Source: Clostridiales bacterium (lineage in GTDB: Bacteria; Bacillota; Clostridia; Christensenellales; Aristaeellaceae). Taken from it: a stretch of 44,996 bases of DNA. The notes under the pieces are model-generated. The model was not told where the DNA came from. It did not search any database and saw nothing but the letters and a program-made list of their open reading frames with translations. Location: positions 1 through 44,996 of the forward strand of contig JAAYDR010000051.1 in NCBI GenBank assembly GCA_012729115.1, read 5' to 3'. Shown piece after piece: positions 22,997 through 31,894 of this stretch (within the stretch, counting starts at the first letter, position 1; the number at the start of each line of letters is the position of its first letter). The position numbers were made by a program, and so were the translations under genes.

Positions 22997-23779
22997 TTAC
23001 GCCCCACAGATCACCGTACCGCAAGACTGGTACATGATTCTGGTTTGCGTTGGTTCTATGGAAACAAGCACAGTCTGGCTGCCCTGGGCGGCCACTGTGC
23101 TTGGGTTGGGCCTGGTGCCTGTCCTTGGAAACGGACAGCGATAATCCTGGGCGTGGCTTTGAATCTCCAAGGTAACGTCCCGTATCCGACCCACCTGGTT
23201 CCGCCCGGGAACGGTGCCGGACCGAAGGCGTTCTCCCGTAATGCGATACACCGCTCTGCCGTTTGCTTCCCCATCGCCCTCCACCACGATTTTATGCATG
23301 CACCCAACTGAGAAGTCATCCAGCACGGAGCGTGCGTTTTTGGCAGCGGTGATGGCCCTTCGTGCCCAGGCTTCTTTGTCGCTCGTCCACTCCTCTCCAG
23401 AGGCTGATACGCGAAAGTGGAAGGGCTCCCCGCCATACAGGCTGCTCTCTTCCACCTCTGCGGTGAGGAACAGCCCCTCCAGGTAGTTGAGAATGGCCTG
23501 GGGTGTACCCAGCACCCGGTCATAGAGTAACGCTGCCTGTATCCACCGCCGCTTTGCGGTCAGATCACCATTGTGGTCATACATGCAGCCCAGTTCCCAG
23601 GCCATTTCATCCAGCCGCCAGATGGGCATGTCCTCTACGTTGGACAAGGTAGCCAGCCCTGTGTCCATCACCGCGTCCATAGCCCGCAAGCCTGCTTCCA
23701 TGGCTTTGGCAATGGCATATCCGTTCTTGTCCCGCAGGAGAAACCTTGGAAACAACTGTTCTATTTTAAACTCCATCAT
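22997..23779 (-). CDS. Phage tail protein I (baseplate, P2 gpI-like)
   Basis: 260 residues. The N-terminal part (LFPRFLLRDKNGYAIAKAMEAGL ... LSNVEDMPIWRLDEMAWELG) matches the Tail_P2_I family, which joins the baseplate to the fibres. The ATG at 23779 overlaps the stop of the baseplate J gene (ATGATG), so the two are translationally coupled. The C-terminal half carries extra beta-rich sequence and ends in CGTVICGA. Confidence 0.82.
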   Translation of the reverse strand: MMEFKIEQLFPRFLLRDKNGYAIAKAMEAGLRAMDAVMDTGLATLSNVEDMPIWRLDEMAWELGCMYDHNGDLTAKRRWIQAALLYDRVLGTPQAILNYLEGLFLTAEVEESSLYGGEPFHFRVSASGEEWTSDKEAWARRAITAAKNARSVLDDFSVGCMHKIVVEGDGEANGRAVYRITGERLRSGTVPGRNQVGRIRDVTLEIQSHAQDYRCPFPRTGTRPNPSTVAAQGSQTVLVSIEPTQTRIMYQSCGTVICGA

Positions 23780-24888
23780 GGTTCCATCACCGCCAATGTG
23801 ATGGTGCCTAGGCAACGCTTGTCCGGGTCGATGCGGGTGTATTCCACACTTCCGCCTGCAAAATGGCTTTCCGGTCCATAAATCACCCTGGACACACCCG
23901 CTCTATACAGGTTGGCGGTCAGCCGATCCGGGTTAAAAGGGCGCCCAACGGACAGATCCTGCCAGTCCTTGTATTCCGATACGGCGGCCTGCAGCGCTGC
24001 GGTGATGTCTCCCTCGGCGTCCTCCTCCACGGCATAGAGAATATGCAGCGCGTATGGAATGGCCTCCGCCTCTTGTACAGTGACGGTATCTGTCAGCGGG
24101 CGCACGTCCGAAGCAGACAGCGCTTGTGCTACAGCTGCGATGGTGGCGGCAGCCCCCTCTGTGTTTCTCAAAATCAGGTACATACCAACCTGACCGGCCC
24201 CCAGGTTCAGGGCTCTGGCATCCACAATCTCGCTGGTAGCAGCCTTGGCTGCTGCCTCGTACTGACGGGATGGGCCGGTGGTGATGGCGGCTAACCCGTT
24301 CAGCCGGATTCGCTCCCGATAGGTGTCGTCATCTTCCCGTTCCGATCCTCCCGTGGTTTCCGCAATGACCACAACACTGACCACGGCCGGGTGGGTGATG
24401 GCCAGTTGCATCTGTGTGCCGGCGGCTACACCGTTCCCCTGGCTTCCAGGGTCCTTGCAGAGTATGTCTGTGTCGAGCACCTGGGCATGGCCCGTGTGGG
24501 TCACAGGATTCACCAGCAGATAGAAGCGCTCACCGTCTGGCGTCATGGCTGTGCCGGCGGGAAAAGTTTTGGTTGCACCGGTGGGAACGAAGGTGATGCG
24601 CACCTTTCCTGCGGCGGCGTTTGCCTGGATGCGCGGGCAGTTTCGGTTTTCACCGTAGATGTCAAGGTATTCCCCCTGGGCATAGCGCAGGGTCTGCATG
24701 CGCAGCGCATTGTCCACGGCGGCAAAGGTCTGAGTCAGCACCGCCTGTACGCCCCGCAGGAGGATCTCCTTTTCGTCTCCGGGATAGAGCACGTCTCCGC
24801 CGGCATCCACGTAGGCGGCGATCATCTCCCGCCATATTTCATCCGGGTCATAGGTCAGATAGTGTAGTTCCTTGTCTGCCACCGCCAT
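23776..24888 (-). CDS. Baseplate J-like protein
   Basis: 370 residues. The family features are visible: LLRGVQAVLTQTFAAVDNALRMQT near residue 45-70, LDIYGENRNCPR, a beta-rich middle (TFPAGTAMTPDGERFYLL), and the TTGGSEREDDDTYRERI hinge. Baseplate J proteins form the wedges that attach around the hub of contractile tails. ATG 24888 overlaps the gp25 stop (TGATG) with GGAGAG just upstream. Confidence 0.92.
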   Translation of the reverse strand: MAVADKELHYLTYDPDEIWREMIAAYVDAGGDVLYPGDEKEILLRGVQAVLTQTFAAVDNALRMQTLRYAQGEYLDIYGENRNCPRIQANAAAGKVRITFVPTGATKTFPAGTAMTPDGERFYLLVNPVTHTGHAQVLDTDILCKDPGSQGNGVAAGTQMQLAITHPAVVSVVVIAETTGGSEREDDDTYRERIRLNGLAAITTGPSRQYEAAAKAATSEIVDARALNLGAGQVGMYLILRNTEGAAATIAAVAQALSASDVRPLTDTVTVQEAEAIPYALHILYAVEEDAEGDITAALQAAVSEYKDWQDLSVGRPFNPDRLTANLYRAGVSRVIYGPESHFAGGSVEYTRIDPDKRCLGTITLAVMEP

Positions 24889-25208
24889 CACTCCTCTCCG
24901 TCCAGTTCAATCAGCAGTTCCGCCTCGATGAGGATTTCTCCGTTTCCGTCCAGGCGGCAGGTAGCACCTGTGACGGTCACATCCGGCTCCCAGAGCATCA
25001 CCCGGTCGATCTCCGGCAGGAGGGCTTCCCGAAGCTCAGGCATGGGCAGATCGTACAGCGCCGGGTCGAAGCCCCGCAAGCGGTCATAGGGAACCTCCCC
25101 CATCCGTGTCATAAGCAGGTTTTTTGCGTTCTGCACCGTGCGGTCCGTCAGGCTTTCGCTTTCAAAGGCAATGGCTGCGGGCCGGTTGTTGATGAGAAAC
25201 TTAGGCAT
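24888..25208 (-). CDS. Baseplate wedge protein, gp25/GPW family
   Basis: 106 residues, normal for the family. It has the QNAKNLLMTRMGEVPYDRLRGFD region typical of gp25/IraD-like proteins (compare ..LLLTRPGERPFNPDFG..). It nucleates wedge assembly and joins the sheath. GGTGGAGG precedes the ATG and its stop overlaps the J gene. Confidence 0.85.
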   Translation of the reverse strand: MPKFLINNRPAAIAFESESLTDRTVQNAKNLLMTRMGEVPYDRLRGFDPALYDLPMPELREALLPEIDRVMLWEPDVTVTGATCRLDGNGEILIEAELLIELDGEE

Positions 25209-25226
25209 GGTGCACCTCCACCCTGG

Positions 25227-25793
25227 TTACTTCTTCTTGCTTGCCGTCTTGGCCGCGCTGATGGTATTCTGCGTGCTCCAGAAAGCGCTGTTCTCACGGT
25301 CGCCACGGTTCTTGTCCGCCACTGTGGTTGTGGTATAGCCGCCAGCTCCGTCGCTGACGGAGATCTTCTTGCTTTTTTTCCTGGTTGTTCCTCCTCCGCC
25401 CTCAGGTACTCCTCCGAAACTCTGGCTGAACTTCATGGTGAGCTGCACCTTGGCGGACGCCCACTTTCCGGCAGGAGTAATGCGCACATCCGTCACATTC
25501 GCGTCCGTCAGGGTGAGCGAATCTGACAAAACTTTCTTGCCTGCCACGTAGAAATGCCCTGAGGTTTCCTTTTTCACGGCATTCAGGTACTTCTGCACTT
25601 CGCTTTGTACATCCACCCCCAGGCTGGCCAGCAGATGCACCGTAAAGGTGATCTGGGAGGACTTTTTCCGCGCCTTCTCCTCGGCGTTTTGCGTCTTTTC
25701 CTCGCAGGAGCTTTTGATGGAAAGGCTTTCAAAGCTATTCACAAGGCTGGAAGAAACGGTAAACTGAAACCCGGCCCATTTTCCAATCAGCAT
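25227..25793 (-). CDS. Phage tail protein, possibly hub or tail-completion related
   Basis: 188 residues. The first 120 are mixed beta/helix (GKWAGFQFTVSSSLVNSFESL ...) and the rest is a Gly- and Lys-rich tail ending in TASKKK. The position after tail protein X and before gp25 is where P2- and Mu-like phages encode hub, spike or tail-completion proteins. I do not recognise the family with certainty, so its exact role is left open. Confidence 0.6.
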   Translation of the reverse strand: MLIGKWAGFQFTVSSSLVNSFESLSIKSSCEEKTQNAEEKARKKSSQITFTVHLLASLGVDVQSEVQKYLNAVKKETSGHFYVAGKKVLSDSLTLTDANVTDVRITPAGKWASAKVQLTMKFSQSFGGVPEGGGGTTRKKSKKISVSDGAGGYTTTTVADKNRGDRENSAFWSTQNTISAAKTASKKK

Positions 25794-25798
25794 TTACT

Positions 25799-26017
25799 TC
25801 ACCCTTTCCACGGTGCGGATGCCGGCTCGCCCACGCCTTCCTCTGGCACCTCCACCACCGGCAGGTTGAGGATTTCGCCGCCCGCAAAGCGAAGCCGGCG
25901 GCAGTAACCGGGGTTGGCTTGGAGCAACTGGGCGGCGTACTTCTCGTCGCCGTACACCGCAAGGCTGATCTGGTCAAAGCTCTCCCCGGCCTTGCAGGGA
26001 TATTTCATGCTGTCCAA
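25799..26017 (-). CDS. LysM-like tail protein X
   Basis: 72 residues with a single LysM-like domain (CKAGESFDQISLAVYGDEKYAAQLLQANP), the make-up of phage tail protein X. The frame opens at TTG 26017, overlapping the tape-measure stop; ATG 26008 is the alternative start. LysM-like domains in this position bind the hub region rather than free peptidoglycan. Confidence 0.78.
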   Translation of the reverse strand: MDSMKYPCKAGESFDQISLAVYGDEKYAAQLLQANPGYCRRLRFAGGEILNLPVVEVPEEGVGEPASAPWKG

Positions 26018-29000
26018 TTAAACGTACACCTCCGCTTCCTCCCGCAGGGCGCTGTCCTCCATCCACTTGAAAAAGCGCTCCTTGTCCTCCAGCAGCTTTT
26101 CTTCCACATCCCGGGCATCATTGGCGTAGATGGTTGGAGCGTATACATACTGTCCGGCTTGCCGGCCAGGGCTGGCGTTCAGCCCGCCATTGCGGCCGAT
26201 CAACTCGCCCCAGGTAAACCCGCTGGCCTCTCGCGCCGCGTCCAGCAGCGCCGCTGTGCGCAGGCTGTGTTCCTCCGGGATGGCCCATTCCGGCCCAGCC
26301 TCGCCGAAGATGGATGGGATGGCGGCCCTGCCGCCCTGGGCATACTCGTCCAGCTTGTTGTTTCCCCCTCCACCCTTGGGCATGCCGGTCAGGCTTACAT
26401 GTACTGGCCAGGAGCCGGGGTTGGCAGACAGGTAGGCTTGTGCCTCACTGGCAAAATCGCTGCCGGCCGCCGACCCGTCGGGGAGCTGCACATCCAGGGA
26501 AAGGGGCGCTATGCGAAACTGCTCCGTGTCAGAAAGTTCCCCATACAGCAGCTGCTTGATGGCGTAAAACTCCCGGTACAGATCCCCTGTTCCGGAAGGA
26601 GCGTTTGCATCCTGCGCCAGGATGGCGTCCAGGTCGTAGGTTTCCCGAAGCCGCTCCCGCATGTTTGTCAGTTCGGTAATTTGGTCATCTTTCAGCGTGT
26701 TGTTCTCATAGGCCAGTGGGTCCATGATACCGTACCCAAGGCCCTGCCGCAGGCCCGCTTCGATGCTCTCCAGGAAGGCGGTGATGGTGCCGTCCCTGTC
26801 AAAGGCGCGGATGGTTCCCCGCGCGGTATCTAGGCTGTATTGCTCCAGATACTTGTCCATGACATCGCCTGTGAATGCCCCGGCACCATACAGTGGGTTG
26901 AAATTTGTGGCAATGCCTGTCATTGCCCACAATCGGGCATATTCATCGGCCTTCTCCGTGTCCCCCTGGGCGCGGTAGTAGTCCATCAGATTGGTCAGCT
27001 CGTCCATGCCGCCCAGGCTGCCCAGTGCGGAAATCAGGTACTTGCCCAGCTGCTGCTTGGTGGAATCCAGACCAAATACCACTTGCTCATCCGCATACGC
27101 GCTCTTTCCAAAGAGGCCGGTGATGATGTCCGACGCGCCCTTCCCCGAGATTCCGCCTTTCAGCCAGGTGTCCGCATAGGCACCCAGCAGGTTTGCCGGG
27201 TCCCGCAGATCGCTTTGCTGGATAGCGCTCAGGTACAGCCGCAGGATGGCATCATTGATCTGCTGCAGGGACCGGTCGCCATAGATCATCTGGTTCTTCT
27301 TTGCGTCCATGGAAGCCAGTGCGGCATCCCGCTCCGCCTCGGTGGCCTCTCCCTTGGCGATCTGCCGGTCATAGGCCAGTTTTACTTCGGCCCGATCCCG
27401 GATGAAGGCATCCTCCGCTTTGGTGAAAGCCTCCGATTTCAGATTTTCCAGCTCCTGGCCGTACTTTTGCAGCTCGTCCCAACTCGCGGTTTGTGCCTTG
27501 TACAACAGGCTTTCCAGGGATATTTCGCTTTCCTCCTGGGCCACCTGTGCGGCGGCCTGGGCCACGGCCTCGTTGATGCTGCGAATCAGGCTGACGATCT
27601 GCTCATATTCCTCCGGTGAGATGGTGTCGTCCTCAAAGGCGCTAAACAGCGCGTCCCGCAATTCCGCCCCCAGGCTTTCCGCGCCCGCCATCCGGTCCTC
27701 GCTCTCCAGGTTCAGCACATCGGAAATCTGCTGGTAGATGGGATCCAGGTCCGCCACGCCATCGCCGCCAAAGAGGTTTTTCAGGTACGTCAGGTTGGCG
27801 GACGAAGCACTTTGGATGCCCAGCTGCAGCTGGGCCATCATCTCCACTCCCAATTTTTCCAGGGCCTGCTTATCGGGCTCTGTCAGCTGGGTGCCGGTGA
27901 GCATCTTGGAGAGCAGGTCCCCAGAGAGATCACTGCTGGCGGTTTTGTAGCTGTCCACCGCCTTCAGGACCGAGGCTGTGTAGGCGTCAAACTCCTTGTA
28001 GGATTCCTGAAAGCCGGTGCGCAGGTCGCTCACATAGCCTCCCAGCTCGTCAAAGTCCAGCTTCATCTGGCCAAATTTGGACGCATAATCCGCGTCGGCC
28101 AGCTCCTGCATGGCATTGACCGCGCCTACCAGGGCGATAGCTCCCAGCGTGATGCCGCCCGCCGGCGTCAGGGCAAAGCCGATCAGCCGGAAGGCCGTGC
28201 CTGCCAGCAGCAGTGCGGGCCCCGCCACTCCAATAGTGGTCGCTGCGGATACCAACGCATCCAACTGGCTCTTATCCATGTTGTTCAGCTCCACCACGAT
28301 GCCATGGAGCCAGTCCGCCGCAGGCTGCAACACGTCATCCAGGGAGTCACCCACCTTGATTTTGAAGGAATCCCATGCGGCTTCCAGCTTCCGGATGGCA
28401 CCGCCCAGGCCTCCCTGCATGGTGGCGGCCATCTGAGCTGCAAAGCCTTCGCTGTCAATGATGTCTGCCATGCTGATTTTGTACTGCTCATCCGAAACGG
28501 AAATCAGGTTGCTGGCGGTAATATAGCCCCGCTTGCCAAAGATCTGGCCCAGCACCGAGGCGCGCATATCGTCGCTCCCAAGTCCCGCAAGGGCGGTGCG
28601 CAGGTCGGAGATGATGTCCAGCATGTTGCGCAGATTTCCGCTTTCGTCAAATACGTTGAGCCCCAGCTCCTTGATGGCTCCGGCAGCGGCGGTAAGGTCA
28701 ATGCCCTCCTCCTCCAGGTAGGCGTCCAGCTCCGACTGGGTCATGCCCAGGTTTTCCAGAGCGGCAATCACGGCCTTTTTCTCACCCATGGGCGCAACCA
28801 GATTCAGCGCGAAGTTGCGCAGGGCCGTGCCGCCCTCCTCCCCCCGCATGTCCTTGCCGAACTGTGCCATGGCCGAAAGGATGGTCAGCACCTCGGCGCT
28901 TCCGCCTTTGAATAGGTTCAAGCCGGAACCCAGCCGGGTCATGGAGTCGCCCAGGGTGTCGATGTCTGTGGATCCGATGGCCGCCGTCTTGGCCATCTGG

Positions 29001-29464
29001 TCCGTCAAAGTGCCGGCAAAGCCCAGTTCTTCCCGCAGGGACATCAGGGAGGAATACAGGTAATCCACGGAATCAGCCAGTCCCAGGTTGCCGGCCATGG
29101 CCAGCCCCAGGACGCTTGGGATCAGGGTCTTGATTTCCTCGGTGGTCAGACCCAGCTGACCCATAAAGACCTCGGCTTCCGCCGCCTGCTTCTTGGAGTA
29201 GGTGGATGTAGTCCCAATTCGGCTGTTCAGTTCATCCAGCGTGCGCATTTCCTCTCCGCTGAACTCGCCCACCGCCTGCACCTGACGCATCAGGTCGTCA
29301 TAGCCGATAAACTCCCCTACGCTGTCCTTGCCAAAGCCGATAATCTTCTGGCTGATCCCGTCAATGGTGGAGCCAAGCCCCAGCAGGGCGCTTCCAATGG
29401 TTCCAAAGGAATTGTCCACGCTTCCGCCGATGGTGATGATGGTCTCCAGTCTCTGCCCTGCCAT
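26018..29464 (-). CDS. Phage tail tape measure protein
   Basis: 1,148 residues. The N-terminal third has the phage minor-tail/TMP domain (IGTTSTYSKKQAAEAEVFMGQLGL, then GSTDIDTLGDSMTRLG). A hydrophobic block (about residues 395-450, LLLAGTAFRLIGFALTPAG) could enter the host membrane during ejection. The rest is helical, and near the end GEAGPEWAIPEEH is typical of TMPs. Length sets tail length. GGAGGG precedes the ATG. In the same operon as the chaperones encoded upstream. Confidence 0.92.
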   Translation of the reverse strand: MAGQRLETIITIGGSVDNSFGTIGSALLGLGSTIDGISQKIIGFGKDSVGEFIGYDDLMRQVQAVGEFSGEEMRTLDELNSRIGTTSTYSKKQAAEAEVFMGQLGLTTEEIKTLIPSVLGLAMAGNLGLADSVDYLYSSLMSLREELGFAGTLTDQMAKTAAIGSTDIDTLGDSMTRLGSGLNLFKGGSAEVLTILSAMAQFGKDMRGEEGGTALRNFALNLVAPMGEKKAVIAALENLGMTQSELDAYLEEEGIDLTAAAGAIKELGLNVFDESGNLRNMLDIISDLRTALAGLGSDDMRASVLGQIFGKRGYITASNLISVSDEQYKISMADIIDSEGFAAQMAATMQGGLGGAIRKLEAAWDSFKIKVGDSLDDVLQPAADWLHGIVVELNNMDKSQLDALVSAATTIGVAGPALLLAGTAFRLIGFALTPAGGITLGAIALVGAVNAMQELADADYASKFGQMKLDFDELGGYVSDLRTGFQESYKEFDAYTASVLKAVDSYKTASSDLSGDLLSKMLTGTQLTEPDKQALEKLGVEMMAQLQLGIQSASSANLTYLKNLFGGDGVADLDPIYQQISDVLNLESEDRMAGAESLGAELRDALFSAFEDDTISPEEYEQIVSLIRSINEAVAQAAAQVAQEESEISLESLLYKAQTASWDELQKYGQELENLKSEAFTKAEDAFIRDRAEVKLAYDRQIAKGEATEAERDAALASMDAKKNQMIYGDRSLQQINDAILRLYLSAIQQSDLRDPANLLGAYADTWLKGGISGKGASDIITGLFGKSAYADEQVVFGLDSTKQQLGKYLISALGSLGGMDELTNLMDYYRAQGDTEKADEYARLWAMTGIATNFNPLYGAGAFTGDVMDKYLEQYSLDTARGTIRAFDRDGTITAFLESIEAGLRQGLGYGIMDPLAYENNTLKDDQITELTNMRERLRETYDLDAILAQDANAPSGTGDLYREFYAIKQLLYGELSDTEQFRIAPLSLDVQLPDGSAAGSDFASEAQAYLSANPGSWPVHVSLTGMPKGGGGNNKLDEYAQGGRAAIPSIFGEAGPEWAIPEEHSLRTAALLDAAREASGFTWGELIGRNGGLNASPGRQAGQYVYAPTIYANDARDVEEKLLEDKERFFKWMEDSALREEAEVYV

Positions 29465-29482
29465 GTGCGCCCTCCATCCTGC

Positions 29483-29710
29483 TTATTCCTCTTGGATCAC
29501 TCCTGCGGCCTTTCCCAGGATCCCCCCCTCTCCGTCGTCAAACAGAAAGAAGTAGACGCCATCCCCAACCGCAAACTCTGCATCTTGCATTGCCTGTATC
29601 TGTGGCGTCACCACCCCAACGCGCGTCAGGCTTTTCACACGGTAACCGGCCTGGGTCTTTTCCACCACCTGGCCGCGTTCGATGGCCGCGCCGAAAAAAT
29701 CGTTGTACAT
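29483..29710 (-). CDS. Small baseplate/tail protein
   Basis: 75 residues, beta-rich (RGQVVEKTQAGYRVKSL, FAVGDGVYFFLFDDGEGGILG), which looks like a small OB-fold. It lies between hub and tape-measure genes, a place where a spike-like or hub-accessory protein is common. GGAGG precedes the ATG. No family assigned. Confidence 0.62.
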   Translation of the reverse strand: MYNDFFGAAIERGQVVEKTQAGYRVKSLTRVGVVTPQIQAMQDAEFAVGDGVYFFLFDDGEGGILGKAAGVIQEE

Positions 29711-29722
29711 TGGAACCTCCCT

Positions 29723-30637
29723 TTAGCTGATGGAGGTAATTTTCCGAACCATCTTCACCTTGGTGCTTCCCTTGAAAAAATCATGCTGGGCCTCGTCTAT
29801 CACCCATTCTCCGGCGGCGTCTGTGACGCTTGTCACGTCCACCCTGGCCAGGGCGGTCATGCCGGGATTGTAGGGGGTGACAAATTCCATCTCCTCCGCC
29901 CGTCGATTGTGGCAAAGCAACAGCCCCCTGGCCCACCGCCCCGCAGACAGGCTGTCATGGGCGGGCAGGTCGGTATAGATCCTGCTCTCCAAGGTGTCGG
30001 CAGCCGTGTCCACGGCCCTGCCCTCTCCATAGGGGCTCATAACGGTCACGCTGTCCCACCGTCCGCCCCGCTGCCGATAAAAAAAGCCGGGTGTGGCGGA
30101 CTGAATCTCAATGTTCTGCCCCGCTTTTTGCTCCTGGGCATACTCAATGCCAATGGCCACCAGCTTGCCGTTCAGGCATTTAAGGGTGGCACCCTCCATC
30201 TCCAGCACACGCTGGAGGAATGCCGTCACTCCCTCGTCCTTGCGCAGCAGGAAGGGATAGCGGATGCTCCCCTCCAGGCCGAAGAGGGCCCAGTCCATGC
30301 CACACTCCGCAGCGCAGGCACGCATCAGCCCGGCCAGGGTGATGTTTTCGTAGGTGCCGTAGGCTTTGCGCCGCACGGCGGACGGGGTGGCCGTGGCAAT
30401 CAGCCGGTACCGCCCCTCCTCTGGCAGAATCATGGAGATGAAAAGTGTGCCCGTGTCGTACCCGTTGTGGGACACCAGCACCTTGTCATCCCGCTTGGGC
30501 CCCCAGGCAAACCATTTGGCGGCATTCCCAACCACCAACTCCAGGCTGTCCGCTCGCCCGCCGGATAAATCCCGGTGGACACAGCCGCGGATCTCCATAT
30601 GCTCCGTAATGTCCGTGCCCTCGTAGATAAACTGCAT
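29723..30637 (-). CDS. Late control D / baseplate hub protein (gpD-like)
   Basis: 304 residues with the phage late-control D hub layout: beta barrel domains, LAGLMRACAAECGMDW and an EGVTAFLQRVLEMEGATLKCLNGKLVAIG stretch in the middle. These proteins form the trimeric hub on which the spike and baseplate sit. GGGAGGGCGC precedes the ATG, in a leader with a 14-bp palindrome (30653-30666). Encoded upstream of the tape measure, as in some Mu/P2-like gut prophages. Confidence 0.78.
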   Translation of the reverse strand: MQFIYEGTDITEHMEIRGCVHRDLSGGRADSLELVVGNAAKWFAWGPKRDDKVLVSHNGYDTGTLFISMILPEEGRYRLIATATPSAVRRKAYGTYENITLAGLMRACAAECGMDWALFGLEGSIRYPFLLRKDEGVTAFLQRVLEMEGATLKCLNGKLVAIGIEYAQEQKAGQNIEIQSATPGFFYRQRGGRWDSVTVMSPYGEGRAVDTAADTLESRIYTDLPAHDSLSAGRWARGLLLCHNRRAEEMEFVTPYNPGMTALARVDVTSVTDAAGEWVIDEAQHDFFKGSTKVKMVRKITSIS

Positions 30638-30670
30638 AGCGCCCTCCCGGGCGCGGGAGCTCCCGCCCCC

Positions 30671-30880
30671 CTATCGCCCTTGATCCCGCTTGTCCGCCAG
30701 CTTTTCCATCACATCGCCGATGGCGCGGAAAAACTCGGCAAAGCGGAAAATGGTCATGTCCATGAAATCGGTGATCGGCGTATGGCTTACAATGGCCGCA
30801 TTGCTCACCCGTTCAAAATACGCCGATTTCCCGCCTGGACAGTAGCGGCGAAAAAAAGCGAGGCAATCCGCATCGCGCAC
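30671..30880 (-). CDS. Frameshift extension of the tail assembly chaperone (-1 frame)
   Basis: A frame without its own ribosome binding site overlaps the end of the chaperone gene (30805-31260) in the -1 frame. If ribosomes slip at TTTTTTC (30856-30850) they make a fusion of about 196 residues ending in VMEKLADKRDQGR. Fusion chaperones of the lambda gpG-gpGT and P2 E-E+E' type bind the tape measure. Only the part after the slip site is likely translated. Confidence 0.75.
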   Translation of the reverse strand: MRDADCLAFFRRYCPGGKSAYFERVSNAAIVSHTPITDFMDMTIFRFAEFFRAIGDVMEKLADKRDQGR

Positions 30881-31260
30881 ACCGCGTCTGCTACTCCCAT
30901 CTGCGTTTTGACGTCGGTTTCATCCACCTCGCCGGTGGCCCTGGCGGCAGCCGCCGCAAACAGCGCGAACGCCTGCTTGTTAGTAAGATGGAAAATGGAA
31001 CCCGCCTCGCTGTCGCTGTCCAGCGCCTGGGCGAAGTCCCATCCGGTCAGTTTGGTAAAGTCATAGGAAAGCTCTGTCACATCCTGGCTTTTCGCGCGGA
31101 TGGGTTTCTCCAGCACCAGCTTCCCCTTTTTCAGTTTCATGGCCTTCTCCACCGGATCGGTCGCGGCAGCCTTTGCCTCCTCCGATACGTCGGACCTTTC
31201 CTCCTCCATCGGCTCCTGCTCTCCCAGAGCGGTGGCCATGGGCAATGCCTTTTTGTCCAT
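30805..31260 (-). CDS. Tail assembly chaperone (gpG/gpE-like)
   Basis: 151 residues from ATG 31260 (the frame opens at a TTG at 31269). The N-terminal third is acidic and disordered; then KGKLVLEKPIRAKSQDVTELSYDFTKLTG, a typical start of the phage chaperone domain, followed by helices. It lies between the tail tube and the hub genes, and ends with the overlapping -1 frame. The pair is expected to coat the tape measure during tail assembly. Confidence 0.8.
   Translation of the reverse strand: MDKKALPMATALGEQEPMEEERSDVSEEAKAAATDPVEKAMKLKKGKLVLEKPIRAKSQDVTELSYDFTKLTGWDFAQALDSDSEAGSIFHLTNKQAFALFAAAAARATGEVDETDVKTQMGVADAVCAMRIASLFFAATVQAGNRRILNG
30850..30856 (-). promoter_or_regulatory. Programmed -1 frameshift site TTTTTTC
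   Basis: On the coding strand the zero-frame reads ctT TTT TTC, a canonical X-XXY-YYZ heptamer. A -1 slip leads straight into the 69-codon overlapping frame. CCGC and GCGG nearby on the 3' side could form a weak stimulatory stem. Confidence 0.75.
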
Positions 31261-31296
31261 TTTTTTCAATCCCTTTCCTTGATTGCATGGGTGGTT

Positions 31297-31318
31297 CGGA
31301 GGGGCCGAAGCCCCTCCG
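31297..31318 (-). promoter_or_regulatory. UUCG-capped mRNA hairpin between tube and chaperone genes
   Basis: A perfect 9-bp stem (CGGAGGGGC / GCCCCTCCG) closes the loop TTCG on the coding strand, giving the very stable cUUCGg tetraloop. No T-run follows. It may protect the 3' end of the abundant tube/sheath mRNA or lower read-through into the chaperones. Confidence 0.65.
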
Positions 31319-31353
31319 AGTGCACAAGTGGGTATCCACTTGCTCGAAGTCCG

Positions 31354-31869
31354 TCAGGACAGAATGCTCTCCACGGTATCCGTCACCGTCACGCCGTTCA
31401 CCTTGATGATTCCGGCCATGGCGTCCACCAGGGTCACAATCTCTCCATTGATTTCCTCCTCAAATCTGAGGCAAGCATACTTGTCCGTGGAGCCCCAGGG
31501 GTTCCCCTGCTCCACCTTGCCCTTGTCCGTGGAGGAGTGCACTCCCGTCATGCGGAACTTCACGCTCTCCAGCCCGATCTCCCCGGTGGCCACATTGTAC
31601 TTCTGCCGCGCCACGCGCACTTCCAGCATATGCTTCCCCGGGTCTCCCAGGCGGTTGCAGTTCACGCCGTTGTTGTGGGCCACTTCAAACTCCATGGCCT
31701 CCAGGTGGGTCATGTCAGGCATCTCCACAGCCGCCACCATCCCGGAGGAGTCAATCTTGCTGGAGGTATGTTTGATGGTAGGCACCGTGATGCTGGTCAC
31801 ATCCTCCACCACAAGGCCGTTGTCGATGACCCGGTGGCCCTCAACGTTGTTGTAGACTTTCGTCACCAT
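31354..31869 (-). CDS. Phage major tail tube protein
   Basis: 171 residues, the normal size for tail tube proteins of contractile phages, directly after the sheath gene. It has the beta-rich tube wording GLVVEDVTSITVPTIKHTSS, EAMEFEVAHNNG, LEVRVARQKYNVATGE. AAGGAGT precedes the ATG. It polymerises as stacked hexamers inside the sheath. Confidence 0.87.
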   Translation of the reverse strand: MVTKVYNNVEGHRVIDNGLVVEDVTSITVPTIKHTSSKIDSSGMVAAVEMPDMTHLEAMEFEVAHNNGVNCNRLGDPGKHMLEVRVARQKYNVATGEIGLESVKFRMTGVHSSTDKGKVEQGNPWGSTDKYACLRFEEEINGEIVTLVDAMAGIIKVNGVTVTDTVESILS

Positions 31870-31894
31870 GTCTTTCTCACTCCTTGCTTACCCA

